A stretch of 64,000 nt of DNA. Source: Chrysogorgia sp. JL179-B06. Its lineage: Eukaryota; Cnidaria; Anthozoa; Scleralcyonacea; Chrysogorgiidae. The notes under the pieces are model-generated. The model ran no database searches, was not told the DNA's origin, and saw only the letters and a list, made by a program, of their open reading frames with translations. This document shows, piece after piece, positions 60,501-64,000 of this stretch. A program made the translations under genes and the position numbers. Numbering within the stretch: position 1 is the first letter of the stretch; the number at the start of each line of letters is the position of its first letter. The stretch covers positions 2,007,501-2,071,500 of the forward strand of contig JAYKKM010000193.1 of assembly GCA_035772405.1 (NCBI GenBank). The letters run 5' to 3'.

Positions 60501-62153
60501 TTGACGAGGCTGTAAACATCAAAATCGGTCGCCATCATCCGAGAGAAAGGCACGTAGATATTCTAAGACGGATTCGTGAATTGTGCTACAAATATCGAGT
60601 GGCATTCAAAATCAACACGGTCGTGAATCAATACAATAAAGATGAGGATATGTCAGAAGCTATCACGGCGTTAGATCCTGTTCGTTGGAAGGTATACACA
60701 AGTTACGATGAACTTTTTCATGATTAATGACTGGGTGCAGGGCAGTTAAATTAACAGTGGTGGTGCTGCTGGTGGTGCTCTGGTGGTGGTAGCAATGCTG
60801 GTGGTGGCGCTGCACATTTGGAATCCGTAGACGGTCGGTAGCATCTTGGGAGTTTTTTACGCGCGCCTATTTTTTTGATAATATTCTAAACCAAACCCTA
60901 AAACTAACCCTAACCTAACCTTAATCCTAACCCTATTAAAAAGAAAAAAGTAAAGTAAAAATTTAAAAAATTAAAAAAATTATATACTCACCCAACATTC
61001 AAACCCCGCTCGGCTATGCAAGCGAACTTGAAATTTTTGGTTGATAATCAATATTTATGTAATCCCATTGTAAGTATAAACTATATATTTTTAATAAAAA
61101 GATGCTACCGACCGTGTACGGATTCCAAATTAGCGGTGGCGCTGCTGGTTGTATTGGTGGTGCTGTATCGTTGGTGCTAATACTACTGGTGGTGGTGCTA
61201 CTACTGGTGGTGGTGCTGCTGCTGGTATTGCTGGTGGTGGTCATGGTGCTGCTGGAGGTGCTACTGGTAGTGGTGCTGGTGTTGGTGGTGGTAATGCTTG
61301 TACTGGTTCCGTTGTTGCTAGCTTTGTTGTTGTAATATCCGACCTCGAGTGGGTGATTCGTGGTTCCATCTAAAATTTATCTAAACTCTAGCTTGAAAAA
61401 TTACCTGCTCTTGAAAGAATACATTGCCGGCATGCTTTGAAAGCGCTATAACCTTCTTGTTTAGGTTTTTCAGTGCCTTTTAATCACGGGAGAAAATGTC
61501 GGCGAAGATGCGTTACGAGATGCAGAGAGTTTTGTCATATTAGATGAAGAATTTCAATGTTTCATTTCTCGCCACAGTCACGTTGAATGTCTCGTCCCGG
61601 AGTCTAACCAAAAGGTTCCTATTCTAGTAATTATAAATGTGTTTCTGTTGGTGAATAGTTGTATGGTTTTATGCGTGTATTTCGTAAACATTGTAATTTG
61701 GTAATAACAAAATAGTTAAAGACGATACTTGGTCGATCGTAAAGCTCATATTCTCAGAAAAATGTTTCTGAGTATACCGGTCAGAAATCGAACCTGTACT
61801 CCTTCTGATTGCCGGTGAGACGCTCTAACCATTGAGCAACCGAGACTCAGATGCATGGATAGCGAAGGTTGCATATAAGCCCTATTTATTTTATTTCATC
61901 TCGTCTTACTCTGATGAAGGGCTCCGCTCGAAACGTCAGTATCTCGTCACTAAATTCTTGGCCGTTTACCACCTTTTCACTTTGCTATATATTCAAAACA
62001 CTGTCTACGCAGCACTCTACTTTTTTACTACTCTCGGATATAATATATATATATATATATACGTGTAGGTTTTGGTCTACGAAATGCAAAGAGTGCTCAA
62101 CAACATATAGTTAGAGCAAATAGATTTTCGCTTACATATATATACATATATAC

Positions 62154-62198
<45 letters not shown>

Positions 62199-63416
62199 TG
62201 CCTGTGCGGGAGTCACTATATATCAGTAATACTTAGATGCTTGGATTCATACAGCAGTGTGTGTATTAACGCAAATTAAAATAGTCATACTTTTAATCTT
62301 TTTCATAGATGCGTAATTCGTACTTGATATTAGATGAATACGTAAGTATGACTTGGCTTTGTTTTAATTACGGTAGTGCACCGTAATAATCAGTGAAAAT
62401 TGTGCACGCAAAAGTATTTTATGAAACAACTCTCCGACTTTTGTTCAATACTTGAGACGCTACATAAACTAGTATCAGAATCTTCGGATGACATTTCGGA
62501 TTAAATATGGGGAATTTTACTTTGAAAAGGCATTTCAGCAACAGATCAAAACACTGTGAAAAGTTAGCACCTGGATTTAGGTTTTACGCAGTGACGTTAC
62601 GACGGATACCGCTGATTGCTTCCACTCCCGCGAAGGCGCGCGGGTGTTGGGAGCGGTTGGCTGGTAGCATTTTTCGTTTTCCTCATTCAATCTGAGGAAT
62701 TCAGGAATTCTCTCATTTCGTATTTTTTCTTATGGGGAAAAGGTACCTAGAAAAATTTGGAAAATTAGAAATTTTATGCCGATTGCGTTTACTTATCAGA
62801 TATAGTTTGACGCTACTCTGGCTTTAAAAAGTTTTTTGAACGTAACTTTAAAAGTTACTGTCCATGACCCACCGATGATGATGTTATCTATTTTCAACTG
62901 AAGATGCAAATAAGCTTCTGCATGGTAATAAACCACCGTCATCGCGATTCAATGGGGCGTGGGCGCTATTGATATGCCAAGCTTCCAAGCGTCTTGTTAG
63001 TAGATAACGTCATCATCGGTTCTATGATGGTATAAATAGGGATCCTATTAACTTTACAATGATCACCCCTAATGAAGGTACTAGATTGGAGTGTCGAAAC
63101 GTTGGGTCATGGACAGTAACTTTTAAAGTTACGTTCAAAAAACTTTTTAAAGTCAGAGTATAGCGTCAAACTATGTCTGATTTATCACCTGGTTGCGTTG
63201 GGAAATTACTTGTTGCATTTACTTATTTTTGAATAAATCCATTGATTCTAGATGCGGTTTCTTGACAATAGTGGAGGAAGCAAAATTCCATCAAAATCAG
63301 TTCTTGATGTTGGTGTGAAAGACGCTTTAAACGCCAGCGGATTTGATGAGCAAATGTTCTACAAACGTGGTGGAAAGTATGTTTGGAGCAAAGGAAATAT
63401 GAATCTTACTTGGTAA
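48088..63416 (+). CDS. RSAD2: viperin, radical-SAM antiviral enzyme (ddhCTP synthase)
   Basis: Viperin uses S-adenosylmethionine and a [4Fe-4S] cluster to convert CTP to 3'-deoxy-3',4'-didehydro-CTP, a chain terminator of viral polymerases. Six exons: 48088-48343, 54835-54996, 60462-60691, 61465-61614, 62309-62341 and 63252-63416 (stop TAA). All have GT-AG borders and consistent phases, giving 331 residues. The short N-terminus (1-40) could form the membrane-associating helix. [18 protein letters not shown] carries the cluster ligands Cys53, Cys57 and Cys60. GGEP (94-97) contacts [19 protein letters not shown] and KINTVVN (189-195, nucleotide-site region) follow. CLVPESNQK and LDVGVKDA are well kept. 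The chain ends in Trp331, the C-terminal aromatic known to be needed for Fe-S delivery to human viperin. Human RSAD2 is 361 residues, longer only at the N-terminus. Head to head with CMPK2. Every catalytic feature is intact. Confidence 0.97.
48440..49996. mobile_element. degenerate inverted-repeat transposon in RSAD2 intron 1
   Basis: GGGACCTTAAGATCTACGAC near 48444 is echoed inverted near 49970-49995 (CCGTCGTAGATCTTAAGGTC). Inner arms (TTTCGTAAACGGTCGTTACC and CCCAGCTCTCATAGAAT at 48816-48880) are mirrored at about 49625-49690. A sister copy of the left end is at 52450-52600. The body contains other insertions. Confidence 0.65.
49318..49437. mobile_element. hairpin repeat with CTGACGAAGGGC / GCTCGAAACGT arms
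   Basis: GACGTTTCGAGCGAAGGCCC then TTCGTCAGAGAGTGAAAC is mirrored by GTTTCACTCTCTGACGAAGG then GCCGCTCGAAACGT. A frequent motif; partial copies occur at 16890 and 61910. Confidence 0.85.
50868..50890. repeat. poly-G stretch, possible hAT end
   Basis: GTGTGGGGGGGGGGGGCTAT next to CCACCCTAGCCCGTCG. It resembles the G-rich subterminal segments of the hAT MITEs here, but no bounded element could be defined. From 51037 to 51580 nothing else is recognisable. Confidence 0.4.
51587..51775. mobile_element. MITE with AAACTCGGTT arms
   Basis: AAACTCGGTTCAAACGATGT with CGCCAC at the left is mirrored by GTGGCGACATCGTTTAAACC with GAGTTT at the right. AATTTTCCATATACTAGAGA also pairs with TCTCCAGTGTATGGAACATT. 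Confidence 0.8.
51895..52018. repeat. (TA)n / TATATTTATA microsatellite
   Basis: AT-rich dinucleotide and ATATTTAT repeats in RSAD2 intron 1. A further (TA)n(AAAT)n run is at 52411-52447. Confidence 0.95.
52680..53220 (+). pseudogene. LTR retrotransposon integrase C-terminal remnant
   Basis: The frame 52725-52991 includes [20 protein letters not shown], the chromodomain-like integrase tail pattern (VGDLVYL..D+.K..ARD+Y) of Gypsy-type polyproteins. A -1 shift continues into [20 protein letters not shown], the acidic/proline linker that usually ends such pols. No LTRs, protease or RT are visible nearby. It is an isolated fragment in RSAD2 intron 1. Confidence 0.7.
54095..54675. repeat. GGGGCGGCTACTTTCGG repeat element with G36 run
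   Basis: At least ten copies of GCGG(C/T)TACTTTCG(G/A) occur in direct orientation in two clusters (about 54110-54170 and 54500-54665), with a run of 36 G at 54512-54547. It lies only 160 bp upstream of RSAD2 exon 2. A quadruplex could form on the transcribed strand's partner. Transposon class unknown. Confidence 0.75.
55487..55816 (+). pseudogene. THAP-type zinc finger ORF (degenerate)
   Basis: Starts [12 protein letters not shown], then [20 protein letters not shown] and [19 protein letters not shown] fingers bind DNA through a C2CH zinc site; Cys5 and the CSAH pair (Cys, then His three residues on) are present. The second cysteine expected just after GG reads Ser (TCT, one base from TGT), which should break metal binding. 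The frame closes at 110 residues, with no transposase catalytic domain recognised downstream. Confidence 0.75.
56640..57175 (-). pseudogene. P2RX7 C-terminal (ballast)-like cysteine domain ORF
   Basis: On the minus strand a frame from Met near 57093 ([20 protein letters not shown]) shifts by one base in an A8 run. It continues [20 protein letters not shown], reaches a donor (AAATG/GTGAGT) and rejoins after a TTGTAG acceptor as [20 protein letters not shown] with VEIEEC. After a second shift it reads [16 protein letters not shown]. The CxCGxC...ECxCC...CITxHPGF...CLxxW pattern is the zinc-binding cytoplasmic domain shared by vertebrate P2X7 and many invertebrate stand-alone proteins. Two frameshifts make it a likely pseudogene carried by the TTAA element. 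Confidence 0.7.
57535..57999. mobile_element. TTAA-flanked Kolobok-like MITE
   Basis: AGGACATTGGCAACA ... CATGACAATGTCCT is flanked by TTAA (57531-57534 and 58000-58003). It shares its left TTAA with the 55201-57530 element, so one inserted at the edge of the other. The arms include ATATTTCAGTTTGTTTGATA and TGTAAATGAGAT, as in the 27658 and 42557 elements. Confidence 0.92.
58598..58719. mobile_element. Harbinger-like MITE with TTA target duplication
   Basis: GGCCCAGGTCAAACGTCGAA and its near inverse TTCGACGTTTGACCCGGGCC bound a 122-bp element. TTA occurs on both sides (58595-58597, 58720-58722). GG-C-rich ends with a 3-bp TWA duplication fit PIF/Harbinger. A subterminal GAGTCGAACTCAA / TTGAGTTCGACTC arm extends the hairpin. 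Confidence 0.85.
58740..58974. mobile_element. MITE with GTTTTCACTA termini
   Basis: GGTTTTCACTATCGACATAA with GCATAAG is mirrored loosely by CTTACGCTTATGCGTTAGTG with AAAAC. Additional AGCATAAG / CGTAAGCATAAG motifs lie inside. It abuts the 112-bp repeat copy 2. Confidence 0.7.
58975..59086 (-). repeat. 112-bp repeat, copy 2 (RSAD2 intron 2)
   Basis: Exact reverse complement of 39377-39488. The two copies lie 19.7 kb apart in opposite orientation. They enclose the first two exons of CMPK2, the shared promoter and the first two exons of RSAD2. Confidence 0.93.
59134..59894. mobile_element. hAT-type element with 8-bp target duplication
   Basis: CAGGGCCTTTTTTAAGG ... TTAAAAAAGGCCCTG is flanked by the exact direct 8-mer AGCAACGC (59126-59133 and 59895-59902). 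Subterminal GTGGGGGGGCATTTTCC and GGGGGGGCATTTGCCCCC tracts are typical of this group. Inside, CAGTGGCGGATCCAGG at about 59295 looks like the end of a second hAT inserted into it. In RSAD2 intron 2. Confidence 0.93.
60064..60244. mobile_element. MITE with AGCCTCCTCCGCAGGCAACTC termini
   Basis: AGCCTCCTCCGCAGGCAACT is inverted at the right end (AGTTGCCTGCGGAGGAGGCT). The second arm CCGAGTCAAATCGCTTCCAA / TTGGAAGCTATTTGACCCGC carries it to the centre. Preceded by an (ACTA)n run at 60024-60043. It ends about 220 bp before RSAD2 exon 3. Confidence 0.88.
60750..61330. repeat. GGTGGTGCT trinucleotide-type minisatellite split by a MITE
   Basis: GGTGGTGCTGCT-type repeats at 60752-60815 resume at 61131-61330. 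The break is a foldback element (60816-61130). Gly/Ala- or Val/Leu-rich translations of this tract are artefacts; it is RSAD2 intron 3. Confidence 0.88.
60816..61130. mobile_element. MITE inserted in the GGTGGTGCT repeat
   Basis: ATTTGGAATCCGTAGACGGT with CGGTAGCATCTT is mirrored by AAGATGCTACCGACCGTGTA with CGGATTCCAAAT. The centre holds a telomere-like CTAACCCTAACCTAACCTTA tract. Confidence 0.88.
61766..61852 (-). repeat. tRNA-derived SINE head, antisense
   Basis: Minus strand: GAGTCTCGGTTGCTCAATGG with TTAGAGCG (A-box half), CTCACCGGCAATCAGAAGGA, then the B box GGTTCGATTTC. This is the most complete tRNA-like head in the window, but the 3' acceptor half is mismatched. In RSAD2 intron 4. 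Confidence 0.7.
62140..62200. repeat. (TA)n microsatellite
   Basis: ATATACATATATACAT passing into pure (TA)n, with a sister tract at 62040-62061. RSAD2 intron 4, about 110 bp before exon 5. Confidence 0.92.
62798..63178. mobile_element. foldback MITE in RSAD2 intron 5
   Basis: Arms of about 75 bp (ATAGTTTGACGCTACTCTGG, then CTTTAAAAAGTTTTTTGAAC, GTAACTTTAAAAGTTACTGT and CCATGACCC) are mirrored to about 63178. The inner arm CGATGATGATGTTATCTA / TAGATAACGTCATCATCG flanks the loop. It ends about 70 bp before the last RSAD2 exon. Confidence 0.9.
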
Positions 63417-63775
63417 TCACATGGCCACCAGGAGAATCAACGTCAGGAGAAGTTACATTTAGAAATATTTGAAAAGTTGCATTTAGAAATATTTGTCGAA
63501 TTTTAGGGGACGCGCATGCGCTCTTGTTAAGCCCACCATAGATAATGGAAGGGGTCGAACCACTGATCTCAAAAATAGGACTGATTTTGAAGCCTACATA
63601 TTTGCATAATGTAAATTGACGAGAGATCATTAGAAGCTCCGAGTTTGCAAGCAAATCAAACTGTGACGCTCGCGAAATAGGTTTAGTGTCTGGCCAATAT
63701 AAATACATAAAATCTTGAACCTAATTTGACGTCTCATATTAGGCTTCTCTTACTGGATAATTAGAGCCAACAGCG

Positions 63776-63959
63776 GCCATTACTAAGGGACCAAAGTCGC
63801 AGTAAATCTGTCGGTAGGCCATGAATCGTTTTACCCAGTAATTTGAAAAATGTCTTCTGGTCCTCTTTATAGTAAAATTATTTTATTTTGTCGATGGTAA
63901 GAGCACATAATCCAACAAAAAACCTCATAGGATCCTCAGTTGGTCCCTTAGTAATGGCG
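63776..63959. repeat. inverted repeat downstream of RSAD2
   Basis: GCCATTACTAAGGGACCAA at the left and TTGGTCCCTTAGTAATGGC at the right, 19-bp perfect arms. Otherwise 63417-64000 shows no gene or clear polyadenylation signal. Confidence 0.85.
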
Positions 63960-64000
63960 GACTTCCGGCTGCATTTTATGAACAATAGTTGCTCGATCCA

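Noticed and set aside
60692..60727. Reading of RSAD2 exon 3 through to the stop at 60727
   Set aside because: A GT donor after RWK joins to [16 protein letters not shown] in the next exon, which matches the viperin family; the read-through residues do not.
61014..61373. Open frames rich in Gly/Ala or Val/Leu
   Set aside because: Translations of a GGTGGTGCT repeat inside RSAD2 intron 3.
61766..61852. A functional tRNA gene
   Set aside because: A and B boxes are recognisable, but the acceptor stem does not pair and the sequence continues into a body shared by several copies, so it is a SINE.

Overview
The window is metazoan nuclear DNA. Genes are split by GT-AG introns and sit in an AT-rich background packed with microsatellites, LINE remains, tRNA-derived SINEs and dozens of inverted-repeat DNA transposons. 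The repeat set (hAT, Kolobok-like and Harbinger-like MITEs, a PHD/2A non-LTR element, a P2RX7-like cysteine domain, a Crypton-derived domain) and the gene content suggest a marine invertebrate. An anthozoan cnidarian is my best guess, but the sequence alone does not prove it.

Three host genes can be reconstructed exon by exon. (1) 4276-11677, minus: part of a secreted matrix metalloproteinase, with the propeptide cysteine switch and a complete catalytic domain. The signal-peptide exon and any hemopexin exons are not seen. (2) 35051-47852, minus: CMPK2, the mitochondrial UMP-CMP kinase 2. (3) 48088-63416, plus: RSAD2/viperin, six exons, 331 residues, complete to its C-terminal Trp.

CMPK2 and RSAD2 are arranged head to head, with only about 235 bp between their likely start codons. 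Viperin is the radical-SAM enzyme that turns CTP into the chain terminator ddhCTP; CMPK2 is a nucleotide kinase thought to feed the CTP pool. The intergenic spacer holds a tight cluster resembling IRF, ETS and NF-kB sites, plus a CCAAT box and a TATA-like stretch. This fits a shared, inducible antiviral promoter, and the linked pair is the most important content of the window.

Layout: 1-4165, TAAACTA satellite with LINE fragments inserted; 4276-11677, MMP exons with transposon-filled introns; 11700-34500, a gene-poor transposon graveyard including a 570-bp triplication and a long antisense LINE with a 2A-like motif; 35051-47852, CMPK2 with long (TA)n tracts and a Crypton-like ORF in its introns; 47853-48087, the bidirectional promoter; 48088-63416, RSAD2 with intronic hAT, Gypsy, Harbinger-like and Kolobok-like insertions. 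One intron-2 element carries a decayed THAP ORF and a P2RX7-like ORF between TTAA-flanked termini. 63417-64000 is 3' flank with one inverted repeat and no gene seen.
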